Positions 16,888 through 25,974 of a DNA stretch of 64,000 bases are shown in pieces (position 1 is the first letter of the stretch; each line of letters opens with the position of its first letter). The stretch lies in the NCBI GenBank assembly GCA_947447525.1, contig CANFJL010000001.1, positions 434,001 through 498,000 of the forward strand, read 5' to 3'. Below the pieces are notes generated by a model. The model was not told where the DNA came from and did not search any database. It saw only the letters and a program-made list of their open reading frames with translations. The position numbers and the translations under genes are program-made. The stretch comes from Flavobacteriales bacterium. Lineage in GTDB: Bacteria > Bacteroidota > Bacteroidia > Flavobacteriales_D > Crocinitomicaceae.

Positions 16888-18571
16888 TAATTCAAATTCA
16901 GTATTTTATCGCTTTTTCGCATTGCTGAGGCCAGATCGAAAAGAGATCAGAAATATTTATGTTTTTGCTATCTTTAGTGGAATACTCTCTCTTGGTTTGC
17001 CTTTAGGTATTCAAATGACTATTAACTTTATACAGTTGGGACAGATCAGTACATCTTGGTTTGTTTTAGTTGCTATGGTAGTTTCTGCAATTGGTTTATC
17101 AGGTATTTTAAATATTTTTCAATTACGAATTACTGAAAATTTACAACAGAGAATTTTTACAAGGGCAACATTTGAATTTGCAGAACGCATACCAAAAATA
17201 AAAATGGTTGAATTAGTAAAACGATATGCTCCTGAATTAACCAATCGCTTTTTTGATACCCTGACCATTCAAAAAGGACTATCTAAGTTACTTATTGATT
17301 TTACGGCCGCTTCTTTGCAAATTATTTTCGGATTGATTCTATTATCATTTTATCATAGTTTCTTTCTCTTTATTGGTCTGTTTTTAGTAGTTCTACTAAG
17401 CATAATCATGCGGTTTACTTTTAAAAAAGGATATGTATCAAGTATGGAGGAATCTACTTTCAAATATAAAATTGCACATTGGTTAGAGGAGATTGCGCAT
17501 GCTAGAATAAGTTTTAAAATGGCAGGTGGAAGTAAAATGTACCTCAGTCGATCCAATGTTTATTTAAATAACTATTTAACTGCTCGAGACAAACACTTTA
17601 AGGTACTGGTTCAGCAATATGGTTTTTTGATTGCATTTAAAGTTGCAATAGCACTTACACTTTTAACAGTTGGTGGTTTATTAGTAATTAATGAGCAAAT
17701 AAATATTGGACAATTTGTTGCAGCAGAAATTGTAATTCTATTAGTAATCACTTCTGTTGAAAAATTAATACTCAGTTTAGAAGTAGTTTATGATGTTTTG
17801 ACTGCTGTAGAAAAAATTGGTCAAGTTACAGATTTGGAATTAGAAGAGTATGCAGGTAATGAATTAGAATTGGTTTCAAAGGGTATGCAAATAGATACTG
17901 TGCGCCTGGGTTTCAATACTGAGGTTTATTTAAGTAATATTTTAGAGGAAATTTCATTGCGAATAAATTCAAATGAGAAAATCGGAATTATTACAGATTC
18001 AAGTATTAGCGCCAATGCCTTATTCTGCATTTTTACAGGGCTTTATGAGAAAACAGGTGGAAATTTATCTTTGGATGGAATTCCTATTGAAAATTTGAAT
18101 AAATCATCTCTTCGAAATCAAATTGGAACTTTGCTTAAACAAGATCAAATTGTTTATGCCTCATTGTTTGATAATATTGCCATGGGTAATAAGGACATTG
18201 AATTAAATCATGTAGTTTCAATTTTCAAGGAGCTAGAATTATTGGATTTTGTTAATTCTTGCCCTGAAAAATATGATACCATTCTAAATCCAGAAGCCCA
18301 TTTTATTCCAAAAGATATTAATACGAAATTATTAATTGCAAGAGCTGCAATCGGTCAACCTAGGCTTGTTTTATTAGAAGATCCAACTTCTGGTTTGAGT
18401 CCATTACAAGTCGATGTATTTCAACGATATTTGAATGTTTTTCAAAATTCCACTTTACTGATTGCGACCCATCATACTGAATTACTTAAAAAAATGGATC
18501 GTGTAATCGTTTTAAAGGATGGGAAAATAGTTTATGATGGAAATTATAATGGATTAAATCAAACAATATAG
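16880..18571 (+). CDS. ABC exporter-type membrane/NBD fusion with degenerate nucleotide-binding motifs
   Basis: 563 residues: a six-helix ABC exporter membrane domain (about 1-320) and an NBD-like domain (about 340-563). The membrane half is well kept (for example RITENLQQRIFTRATFEFAERIPKIK). In the NBD the Walker A position reads GIITDSSISANAL (residues 369-381), lacking GxxGxGK[S/T] and its Lys. The signature LSGGQ is replaced by FIPKDINTKL (about 474-483). Walker B with the following acid (LVLLEDPTSGLSP), the Q-loop region and the switch His (ATHHTELL) remain. ATP hydrolysis in the normal way is doubtful. The frame is intact and the operon continues with HlyD and TolC, so the gene appears selected rather than decayed. 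Confidence 0.85.
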   Translation: MINNSNSVFYRFFALLRPDRKEIRNIYVFAIFSGILSLGLPLGIQMTINFIQLGQISTSWFVLVAMVVSAIGLSGILNIFQLRITENLQQRIFTRATFEFAERIPKIKMVELVKRYAPELTNRFFDTLTIQKGLSKLLIDFTAASLQIIFGLILLSFYHSFFLFIGLFLVVLLSIIMRFTFKKGYVSSMEESTFKYKIAHWLEEIAHARISFKMAGGSKMYLSRSNVYLNNYLTARDKHFKVLVQQYGFLIAFKVAIALTLLTVGGLLVINEQINIGQFVAAEIVILLVITSVEKLILSLEVVYDVLTAVEKIGQVTDLELEEYAGNELELVSKGMQIDTVRLGFNTEVYLSNILEEISLRINSNEKIGIITDSSISANALFCIFTGLYEKTGGNLSLDGIPIENLNKSSLRNQIGTLLKQDQIVYASLFDNIAMGNKDIELNHVVSIFKELELLDFVNSCPEKYDTILNPEAHFIPKDINTKLLIARAAIGQPRLVLLEDPTSGLSPLQVDVFQRYLNVFQNSTLLIATHHTELLKKMDRVIVLKDGKIVYDGNYNGLNQTI

Positions 18572-18573
18572 GT

Positions 18574-19920
18574 ATGTTAAATCTTTCCCCTAATAATATT
18601 AACGATTTTGATAAGAATGAACTTTCTGCATTGACACGCGTTGAGCGAAATAAATCTTCTAAAAATTTAATTAGAACAATCTATGGTTTATTTATTTTAA
18701 TCATAATTATAACATTTTTGCCTTGGACCCAAAATATTCGATCTAATGGAAAAGTTATTGCTCTTCGACCAGAGCAAAGACCTCAAACTATAAACACTGT
18801 AATATCGGGTAAAATTGAAAAATGGTTTGTGAAAGATGGAGATATCGTAAAGAAAGGGGATACTATACTTTTTATTTCTGAAATCAAGGATGCCTATTTT
18901 GACCCTAATTTGATAGGAAGAACTGAAAAACAGCTAAAAAATAAAGAATTATCAGTAGCTTCCTACAGTGATAAGGTTAAATCTTTGGATTCTCGGGTAG
19001 ATGCCTTAATTGAAACAGGCCGTTTGAAAATGCAGCAAGCAAGAATTAAATATAATCAGGCCCAATTAAAATTAAAAACAGATAGTATTGAGTATCATAC
19101 GGCACAAATCAATTATAAGATTGCGGATACACAGTATGAAAGATTTGAGAAGTTATTTAAGGAGGGATTGAAATCTCAATTTGAACTTGAAACAAGAAAA
19201 TTAACACTTCAACGGGCACAGGCCAATCAGATTGCAGCGCAGCAAAAAATGATGCAGAGTCGAAATGACATTATAGATGCTAAAGTAGAATATAATTCTG
19301 TTGATTCTAAATACAGAGATGAAGTTTCTAAAGCCGAATCTGAAAAATTTTCAGCTTTATCAAGTATGTATGATACCGAAATTGATGTGACTAAATTACA
19401 GAGTCAAGTTGTAAACTACTCCATTCGAAATGGAATGTATTTCATTCTTGCGCCGCAAGATGGTATTGTAACACAAATTCTTTCTAGTGGATTAGGAGAA
19501 ACTATTAAACAAGGCGATGCAATTGCTACAATTATGCCAGCTAATTATGATTTAGCTATAGAAATGAAGGTGAGGCCTATGGATCTACCATTGATTAAAA
19601 AAGGCCAAAAAGTTCGAGTTCAATTTGATGGTTGGCCTGCAATCGTATTTTCAGGATGGCCGAATACTAGTTTTGGGACTTTTGGCGGAGAAGTATATGC
19701 AATTGATAATTTCACTGGTGAAGATGGGTATTTTCGGATATTAGTATCCCCAAGTAAAAATCAAAAAAAATGGCCGAAGGCGCTCCGAGTTGGTGGGGGA
19801 TCAATTTCTATGATATTATTGAATGATGTTCCAATTGGTTATGAACTTTGGAGATTGGTCAATGGTTTCCCTCCTGATTTTTATGCTAATAATACAACTT
19901 CGAAAACTAAAGCAAAATGA
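18574..19920 (+). CDS. HlyD-family periplasmic adaptor
   Basis: 448-residue membrane-fusion protein linking an inner-membrane exporter to TolC. One transmembrane helix near residues 30-50 (GLFILIIIITFLPW) is followed by the first half of a split lipoyl/barrel-sandwich domain (INTVISGKIEKWFVKDGDIVKKGDTI). A long coiled-coil hairpin (about 115-280) comes next, then the second half (FILAPQDGIVTQILSSGLGETIKQGDAIATI), then beta-barrel sequence. It starts 2 nt after the ABC gene and its TGA overlaps the tolC-like ATG. Size and order match type I-like tripartite exporters. Confidence 0.92.
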   Translation: MLNLSPNNINDFDKNELSALTRVERNKSSKNLIRTIYGLFILIIIITFLPWTQNIRSNGKVIALRPEQRPQTINTVISGKIEKWFVKDGDIVKKGDTILFISEIKDAYFDPNLIGRTEKQLKNKELSVASYSDKVKSLDSRVDALIETGRLKMQQARIKYNQAQLKLKTDSIEYHTAQINYKIADTQYERFEKLFKEGLKSQFELETRKLTLQRAQANQIAAQQKMMQSRNDIIDAKVEYNSVDSKYRDEVSKAESEKFSALSSMYDTEIDVTKLQSQVVNYSIRNGMYFILAPQDGIVTQILSSGLGETIKQGDAIATIMPANYDLAIEMKVRPMDLPLIKKGQKVRVQFDGWPAIVFSGWPNTSFGTFGGEVYAIDNFTGEDGYFRILVSPSKNQKKWPKALRVGGGSISMILLNDVPIGYELWRLVNGFPPDFYANNTTSKTKAK

Positions 19921-21308
19921 AAATAAAGCTTTTCTCACTCATTTTTATTTTCTTCACACTCGAATTATCTGCACAAATAGTGTTTACAGACAATCAGTTT
20001 TATCAAATTGTATATTCCAATCACCCTTTGGCAAAACAAGCTAATTTAAAGTCTCAAATGGGAGATAATTCAGTACTGAAGGCCAAAGGTGGATTTGACC
20101 CTAAAATATTCAATCAGATTGATCAGAAGTATTACAATTCTACACAATATTACAATTTAATTCAGGCAGGTTTAAAAATACCTACATGGTATGGAGTTGA
20201 GGTAAAAACAGGATTTGAATCGTATAAAGGTAATTACTTAAATCCTCAAGACAAGACACCAAACGGTGGACTTTGGTATGGTGGTGTTTCGCTTAATCTT
20301 GGACAAGGAATGATGATTGATCAAAGAAGATCAGAACTTTTTAAGGCAAGGATATATCAGCAAAGTACCATGTCTGAACAAAATATGCAGTTAAATGAAT
20401 TGATATATGAATCTGGTTATGCCTATTGGAATTGGTTTTCCGCATTTTATTCAAAGCAAGTTGTTTTAGAGGCATTTCAACTATCAGTTGAAAGATTTGA
20501 GGCAGTAAAACTAAGTATGGAATTAGGAGATCGCTCAGCAATAGATACTGTTGAAGCAATTATTCAAGTTCAAAATCGTGAATCATTATTTAGGAATTAT
20601 GAGGCAGAATTATCCAATTCGCAATACAAACTTTCAACATTTTTATGGTCGCAAGAAAATGATCCTTTGGAACTAGATAGTAGTGCTGTTCCCTTAAATT
20701 TTGAATCTGGATATAGTTTAGATCTTGAAAAAGCTATCTTGATGTTAGACATAGATAGTGCATTAATAAATCATCCTTATCTTCAAATAAGTAATTTTAA
20801 AATTAAAAGTTTAGAAATAGATGCCAGACTAAAGCGAGAGTTGTTAAAGCCTCAATTAAACTTGCAATACAATTTACTGAATGAACCCGTAAATAATAAC
20901 CCTTTCAATTCATTATCAATAAATAATTATAAGTGGGGACTCAATTTTGAAATGCCTATCTTTTTAAGAAAGGAAAGAGGAGATCTTGCTCTTGCAGAAT
21001 TGAAAGTCCAGGATGCTGAATTTACATTCAATAATAACAAGGTGTATATTGAATATAAAATTAAAAGTGCAGCAGTTGATTACAAAAATGCCATTTCGCA
21101 AGTTGATATATACAAGAAAACTGTGGAAGATACCAAGCGATTATTAGACGCCGAAAAGCAAATGTTTGAAACTGGTGAGAGTTCTCTTTTTTTAATCAAT
21201 GCAAGAGAAATCACATACATTCAAGCTAAACTTAAATTGATAGAAGGAATTGTTAAGAGTCAACAAGCATGGATTTCTTTAAGATTCGCAATGGCAAAAT
21301 TGGTTTAG
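19917..21308 (+). CDS. TolC-family outer membrane efflux protein
   Basis: 463-residue protein with signal peptide (MKIKLFSLIFIFFTLELSAQ, cleavage after SAQ likely) and the TolC/OEP fold. Paired helical repeats carry heptad-like stretches (for example LMLDIDSALINHPYLQISNFKIKSLEID and the C-terminal AKLKLIEGIVKSQQAWISLRFAMAKL, each shown here as motif regions). Its ATG overlaps the HlyD stop (ATGA), so it is the last gene of the tetR-ABC-hlyD-tolC unit. It would provide the outer-membrane duct. It ends 5 nt from the convergent LysR gene. Confidence 0.92.
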   Translation: MKIKLFSLIFIFFTLELSAQIVFTDNQFYQIVYSNHPLAKQANLKSQMGDNSVLKAKGGFDPKIFNQIDQKYYNSTQYYNLIQAGLKIPTWYGVEVKTGFESYKGNYLNPQDKTPNGGLWYGGVSLNLGQGMMIDQRRSELFKARIYQQSTMSEQNMQLNELIYESGYAYWNWFSAFYSKQVVLEAFQLSVERFEAVKLSMELGDRSAIDTVEAIIQVQNRESLFRNYEAELSNSQYKLSTFLWSQENDPLELDSSAVPLNFESGYSLDLEKAILMLDIDSALINHPYLQISNFKIKSLEIDARLKRELLKPQLNLQYNLLNEPVNNNPFNSLSINNYKWGLNFEMPIFLRKERGDLALAELKVQDAEFTFNNNKVYIEYKIKSAAVDYKNAISQVDIYKKTVEDTKRLLDAEKQMFETGESSLFLINAREITYIQAKLKLIEGIVKSQQAWISLRFAMAKLV

Positions 21309-21313
21309 AGGAG

Positions 21314-22234
21314 TTAAATTTCCTTAAATGAAAAGTTGTCAGCAGTGATTCTATCTTTTTCTAGTTCTAAAAATTTTAGGAATTCTTTTGCAACTGGGAA
21401 CATTCTTTTTCCTTTGCTCCAAATAATATTCCATTCTGTAACAATTGGAAGGTTTTTTACAGGTATAATTCTGAGTTGACCTAAAGCTATTTCATTGCGA
21501 ATACCAATGATTGGCATGATGGAGATTCCAAGTTGAGCAATGACTGCCTGCTTAACTGCTTCATTTGATGTTAGTACAATTTTTTTATGAACTGTGATGT
21601 TATTTTTTTGAATAAAATGTTCCATTGCTAATCTAGTTGCTGAGCCATCTTCCCTGAACACGAAAGGTGTATCAGTTGAAATATCATTAATGGTCTTAAT
21701 TTTATCCAATTTCATTGATTTACTTCCAACCAGGTATAATTGATTTTTCATCAATGGAATGCTTTCTACCAATAAATTATTAGGTAAGGTAGATACTAAT
21801 GAAAAATCAGTAGCATTAGATTGAATATCATGAATAATTTTTGTTTTATTCGATACATCAAGTTCTAGCTCCACATCAGGATATTTTCGCAAAAAATCTG
21901 TCAAAAAATAGGGGATTACATACTTCCCTGTGGAAACGACAGAAATAGTAAGCTTTCCGGAAATACGACCTTTATATGCAGCGGTTTTGTAATTCATTTC
22001 ATTGACCTCGTGAATTATCTTTTGTGCCGCAATAGCAATTTCATGGCCAAATGATGTAATATATAATTTCCTATTTACAACCTGTGTTAAAGGCATGTCA
22101 AATTGATTTTGAAAATTTTTCAATTGAATTGAGACAGCAGGTTGTGTTAAATTTAACATTTCAGCTGCCTTGGTAATACTTTTAAATTCGACAATTTTTA
22201 GAAAAATAGTTACTTGATTCAAGGAGTAGTTCAT
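21314..22234 (-). CDS. LysR-family regulator, CbbR/CmpR-like
   Basis: 306-residue LysR regulator. The N-terminal winged HTH (residues 1-60) has the standard pattern FKSITKAAEMLNLTQPAVSI. The effector domain from about residue 90 carries SNEAVKQAVIAQLGISIMP, which resembles CbbR/CmpR-type regulators of carbon-fixation and bicarbonate-uptake genes. It is divergent, across 91 bp, from a four-gene unit ending in an SbtA-type bicarbonate permease, the classic arrangement for a LysR protein and its target. The inferred role is control of inorganic carbon uptake. The assignment to the CbbR branch is by eye. Confidence 0.88.
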   Translation of the reverse strand: MNYSLNQVTIFLKIVEFKSITKAAEMLNLTQPAVSIQLKNFQNQFDMPLTQVVNRKLYITSFGHEIAIAAQKIIHEVNEMNYKTAAYKGRISGKLTISVVSTGKYVIPYFLTDFLRKYPDVELELDVSNKTKIIHDIQSNATDFSLVSTLPNNLLVESIPLMKNQLYLVGSKSMKLDKIKTINDISTDTPFVFREDGSATRLAMEHFIQKNNITVHKKIVLTSNEAVKQAVIAQLGISIMPIIGIRNEIALGQLRIIPVKNLPIVTEWNIIWSKGKRMFPVAKEFLKFLELEKDRITADNFSFKEI

Positions 22235-22274
22235 AAAATAATTTTATAATATATTAATAAATTTAAATAAAAAA

Positions 22275-22294
22275 TTATGAATAACTATTATGAA
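22275..22294 (+). promoter_or_regulatory. Candidate LysR binding site in the divergent spacer
   Basis: Direct repeat TTATGAA (22275-22281 and 22288-22294, 13-nt period) with a central dyad ATAA-CTA-TTAT (22281-22291). It lies 31 nt upstream of the 22326 start, between the LysR gene and its probable target operon. The region is AT-rich, so chance similarity is possible. Confidence 0.35.
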
Positions 22295-22325
22295 ATTTGT
22301 AGCATAAATAATCTACTCTATATTC

Positions 22326-22601
22326 ATGTCAACAATAAAAACAATTACCTTAATCGATGGATCTTTTGATCCAGACACTGCAAAAGATATATTGGTCAAC
22401 CTATTACAGCACAAAATTCATTTTCATACCCTAAAATCATTGCGTTTTTGGGAGAAAACAGGTGTTAAAGATATAGAATCTCAATTGAGGTTAGAACAAT
22501 TAAAAAATGATCGAGATCTTTTATTGAAGTTAATGCATGAAGCCCAATTGGATGCAAAACAAGTTGTTATAAAGTCTTCAATCCAGATAGATTTTATCTA
22601 G
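22326..22601 (+). CDS. Small conserved protein of unknown function (91 aa)
   Basis: 91-residue soluble protein with a short beta-strand start (TIKTITLIDGSFDPDTAKDI), a helical middle with many charged residues (IESQLRLEQLKNDRDLLLKLMHEAQL) and a terminal strand (KQVVIKSSIQIDFI). Similar small proteins with a D-G-x-F-x-P/D-x-x-A-K-E/D start occur in many Bacteroidota without a known function; that resemblance is from memory. It is the first gene of the LysR-linked unit and ends 2 nt before the DUF6671 gene. It is not recognisably a PII or SbtB-type protein, since the length and folds do not fit. Confidence 0.75.
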   Translation: MSTIKTITLIDGSFDPDTAKDILVNLLQHKIHFHTLKSLRFWEKTGVKDIESQLRLEQLKNDRDLLLKLMHEAQLDAKQVVIKSSIQIDFI

Positions 22602-22603
22602 AA

Positions 22604-23440
22604 ATGTTTACTGGAAGAAAATTAATAATTGCAACCAAGCATAAAAAGGAAACTGTCATTGAACCTTTATTCCGAAAGGCTTTTGGCGTAGAATGTTTTG
22701 TTGATCCTACTTTTGACTCTGATCTATTAGGGACGTTTACAGGAGAAATAGAGCGCGTTGAAGGTCCAATGGATACCCTTAGACAAAAGTGTTTACTTGC
22801 TATGCAATCAAATAATTGCGATTTAGGTCTTGCCAGTGAAGGCTCATTTGGGTCGCATCCTTCCTATTTCTTTGTTCCAGCGGATGATGAATTGATGATT
22901 TTTATTGATCAAAAATATAATCTTGAAATTATGGCTCGCAGTTTAAGTACTGCAACCAATTTTAATGGTAAATACTTGACCAATGAAAAAGAACTCAAAG
23001 AATTTGCAACATTAGTAGATTTTCCTTCACATGGCTTGATAATTAAAAAAGATAAGGGTGATCTTTCGTTTATTAAAAAAGGAATTCATGAAGAAATAGA
23101 ACTGTTTAAGCATTTTAATTATTGCTTAAATCGCTTTGGTGGCGCCTATGTTGAAACGGATATGCGTGCTATGCACAATCCAATGAGGATGGAAGTGATA
23201 AGGGATGCTGCAATACGTTTGATAGAAAAGATTAATTCTAAGTGCCCAAAATGTTCTGTTCCAGGGTATTCAATAGGTGAATTGATTAAAGGTCTTCCAT
23301 GTAATTATTGTGGCAATCCAACTAATTCTATTCTTTGTCATAGCTATACATGTGCACACTGTGATTATCAAGAAGAAAAAATGCATCCAAATGGCAAAAA
23401 GTTTGAAGAACCAATGTATTGTGACATCTGTAATCCCTAG
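22604..23440 (+). CDS. DUF6671-like protein with C-terminal zinc ribbons
   Basis: 278 residues. The N-terminal part (1-210) starts GRKLIIATKHKKETVI and contains LGLASEGSFGSHPSYFFVPADDELMIF and FGGAYVETDMRAMHNPMRM, features of the DUF6671 family, whose function is unknown. The last 65 residues hold four CxxC pairs (CPKC, CNYC, CAHC, CDIC), enough for two zinc-ribbon modules. The family assignment is from memory of the sequence pattern. It lies 2 nt after the 91-residue protein gene and 58 nt before dihydroorotase. Confidence 0.8.
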   Translation: MFTGRKLIIATKHKKETVIEPLFRKAFGVECFVDPTFDSDLLGTFTGEIERVEGPMDTLRQKCLLAMQSNNCDLGLASEGSFGSHPSYFFVPADDELMIFIDQKYNLEIMARSLSTATNFNGKYLTNEKELKEFATLVDFPSHGLIIKKDKGDLSFIKKGIHEEIELFKHFNYCLNRFGGAYVETDMRAMHNPMRMEVIRDAAIRLIEKINSKCPKCSVPGYSIGELIKGLPCNYCGNPTNSILCHSYTCAHCDYQEEKMHPNGKKFEEPMYCDICNP

Positions 23441-23498
23441 CACACTGATGTCAATTTAATCATAGCTAGAAATTGACTATAAATATAATTTGAATTCA

Positions 23499-24848
23499 AT
23501 GAAAATAATAATTCGCCAAGCTACTATAGTTAATGAAAATAAACAATTTATTGGTGATGTTCTTATTCATAATAGTAGAATCGAAAAAATTAGTGATCGA
23601 ATATATTGTTCTGATGTAAATTTCATAGAAATAAATGCAGAAGGACTTTATTTGCTCCCAGGAATGATAGATGATCAAGTACATTTCAGAGATCCTGGAT
23701 TAACCCATAAAGCTGATATATATACTGAGACAAAAGCGGCAGTTGCAGGTGGTATAACCTCATATATGGATATGCCCAATACAATTCCTAATACTTTAAC
23801 TCAAAAATTATTAGAAGAGAAGTACCAACTAGCATCTATGAAATCTTTGGCGAATTATTCTTTTTTTATGGGAATTACCAAGGATAATTTAGAAGAGGCT
23901 CTAAGGACTGATACAGAAACTGTTTGCGGAATAACAGATGATGGTCTATATTTTGATAATGAAGATGGAATTCTTGCCAATTATCCTGAATTTTTAGAGC
24001 AATTATTTTCCAAATCATCGACTTTGGTGGCACTTCATTCGGAAGATGATGCTATCATTAAACTTAATTTAAATAAATTCAAAAAAATCTATGGAGAAGA
24101 TATTCAACCAAAACATCATTCCGAAATCAGAACTGCAGAGGCTTGTCTAGAATCTACTAAGCGCGTATTAAATATCGCAAAAAAATACCGTAATAGATTG
24201 CATTTTTTTCATATTTCTTCAGGTCAAGAAGCTATGCTTTTTGATAATACGACTAAAATAAGAGAAAAAAGAATTACTGCTGAAGCTTGTATTCATCATC
24301 TAGTATTTAACACCGCTGATTATCAAAATTTAGGTAATAAAATAAAATGGAATCCTTCCATTAAGAGCCATGCTGATAATGAATTGCTTATTAAATGTTT
24401 ACTTGATAATCATCTTGATATTGTAGCAACAGATCATGCGCCTCATACTTGGGCGGAAAAATCTGGTGATTATTTTAATGTAAAATCAGGTGGCCCATTA
24501 GTTCAGCATGCACTTATTGCTTTGCTTGAGTTGTATCACGATGGCAAGATTTCTCTTGAAAAAATTGTTGAAAAAACAAGTCACCATGTTTCTGAAATTT
24601 ATCGAATCATAGATCGAGGATACATTAGGGAAGGTTATTTTGCTGATTTAGTTTTAGTTGATTTAAATACGCGTCAACGAATTAATGATGAAGATTTACT
24701 ATATAAATGTGGATGGTCTCCATTTTCCGGTAAAATATTCAGATCGGAAATTAAAAAAACTTTTATTAATGGAAATTTAGTTTTTGATGATGGAGTAATA
24801 AATGATAGGCTATTTGGAAAAAGGTTGTCATTTGAAAAAATAAGATAA
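23499..24848 (+). CDS. pyrC: Dihydroorotase (Bacteroidota form)
   Basis: 449-residue amidohydrolase cyclising carbamoyl-aspartate to dihydroorotate in pyrimidine synthesis. Motifs: IDDQVHFRDPGLTHKADI at the metal site, GGITSYMDMPNTIPN, ALHSEDDA, HFFHISSGQEA, ITAEACIHHL, and IVATDHAPHTWAEKSG with the catalytic Asp. The first metal-ligand His of the usual HxH is Gln here, a substitution I recall as normal for Bacteroidota dihydroorotases. The ATG at 23499 is chosen over an in-frame TTG at 23490. It is followed after 22 nt by the SbtA-like gene, so pyrimidine synthesis and bicarbonate supply are co-transcribed. Confidence 0.92.
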   Translation: MKIIIRQATIVNENKQFIGDVLIHNSRIEKISDRIYCSDVNFIEINAEGLYLLPGMIDDQVHFRDPGLTHKADIYTETKAAVAGGITSYMDMPNTIPNTLTQKLLEEKYQLASMKSLANYSFFMGITKDNLEEALRTDTETVCGITDDGLYFDNEDGILANYPEFLEQLFSKSSTLVALHSEDDAIIKLNLNKFKKIYGEDIQPKHHSEIRTAEACLESTKRVLNIAKKYRNRLHFFHISSGQEAMLFDNTTKIREKRITAEACIHHLVFNTADYQNLGNKIKWNPSIKSHADNELLIKCLLDNHLDIVATDHAPHTWAEKSGDYFNVKSGGPLVQHALIALLELYHDGKISLEKIVEKTSHHVSEIYRIIDRGYIREGYFADLVLVDLNTRQRINDEDLLYKCGWSPFSGKIFRSEIKKTFINGNLVFDDGVINDRLFGKRLSFEKIR

Positions 24849-24870
24849 TTAATTAAAGAAAAAACACAAT

Positions 24871-25836
24871 ATGAATTTTGATTTATTATACAGTAATTTA
24901 ACCAATCCTACTTTATTATTTTTTATCCTAGGCATCATTGCGGCTTCGATAAAAAGTGATTTAGAAATACCAGCATCATCTTTTAAATTTATTTCTTTAT
25001 ACTTACTTTTCTCAATTGGATTTAAGGGCGGGCAGGAATTAGCGCATAGTAATATTGATAGAGAAGTTCTTTTTTCGCTTTTATTTGGATTATTACTTGC
25101 TGCATTAATTCCATTGTATACTTTTTTCATTTTAATTAAAAAGTTGGACATTTCAAATTCTGGTGCAATTGCTGCTTCCTATGGTTCAGTTAGCGCAGTT
25201 ACTTTTGTTACCGCCTCATCATTTTTGGAATTATTAGGTATATCATTTGACGGCCATATGGTCGCTGTAATGGCTTTAATGGAATTTCCTGCAATAATTG
25301 TTGGTGTTCTTCTTATAATGCACTTTGACAAATCAGGCAATGGAAATATAAGTTTGAAACAAACCTTGCGTCACTCCATAAGCAATGGAAGTGTTTTAAT
25401 GATTATGGGTAGTCTTTTGATAGGTTATATTTCAAATGGCAAACAAGCGATGGAAATAAAACCATTTACAACTGATATATTCAAAGGGTTTCTTGCTATT
25501 TTCTTACTGGAAATGGGAATAACAACAGCAAAGCGATTTTCGGCATTCCGAAGAAATGGTTGGTTTGTAGCTTCTTTTTCTATTTTTATTCCTCTTATAA
25601 ATGGTTGTGCAGTTGCTTTTATGAGTGGCTTTGTTACGAACGATATTGGAAACAGATTTATTTTTTCAGTTTTGGCAGCAAGCGCGTCCTATATAGCTGT
25701 TCCTGCAGCCATGCGTATTGTAGCTCCCAAAGCAGACCCTGGAATATATATTCCTATGGCTCTTGGATTGACCTTTCCGATGAATATTACTATCGGTATG
25801 CCTCTTTATTATTATTTGATTACAATTTCAGGATAA
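24871..25836 (+). CDS. sbtA: SbtA-type sodium-dependent bicarbonate transporter
   Basis: 321-residue membrane protein with about ten helices in two inverted halves, the SbtA/DUF897 family of high-affinity Na+/HCO3- symporters. Supporting stretches: FKFISLYLLFSIGFKGGQEL in the first half, AIAASYGSVSAVTFVTASSF and MVAVMALMEFPAIIVGVLLI, then GSLLIGYISNGKQAM and AASASYIAVPAAMRIVAP in the second half. It is the last gene of the unit begun at 22326 and under likely control of the divergent LysR protein. In non-autotrophs such permeases would feed anaplerotic or biosynthetic carboxylation. No SbtB or carbonic anhydrase is nearby. Confidence 0.85.
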   Translation: MNFDLLYSNLTNPTLLFFILGIIAASIKSDLEIPASSFKFISLYLLFSIGFKGGQELAHSNIDREVLFSLLFGLLLAALIPLYTFFILIKKLDISNSGAIAASYGSVSAVTFVTASSFLELLGISFDGHMVAVMALMEFPAIIVGVLLIMHFDKSGNGNISLKQTLRHSISNGSVLMIMGSLLIGYISNGKQAMEIKPFTTDIFKGFLAIFLLEMGITTAKRFSAFRRNGWFVASFSIFIPLINGCAVAFMSGFVTNDIGNRFIFSVLAASASYIAVPAAMRIVAPKADPGIYIPMALGLTFPMNITIGMPLYYYLITISG

Positions 25837-25974
25837 AAAAACGGATAAGTTTTTGTTAGAATATAAATTAGGTAATTAATTTAAATGGGACGATATATAA
25901 AAGCAATTGCTTTTAATCATGATAGTCATATTTTAGCAAACCTTTTATCTAATTATATAATAAAAGATTTTGGA

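Noticed and set aside
23499..24848. Loss of a metal-ligand His (DDQVHFRDPG) as a sign of an inactive dihydroorotase
   Set aside because: I recall the same Gln in other Bacteroidota dihydroorotases, and all other active-site motifs are intact.
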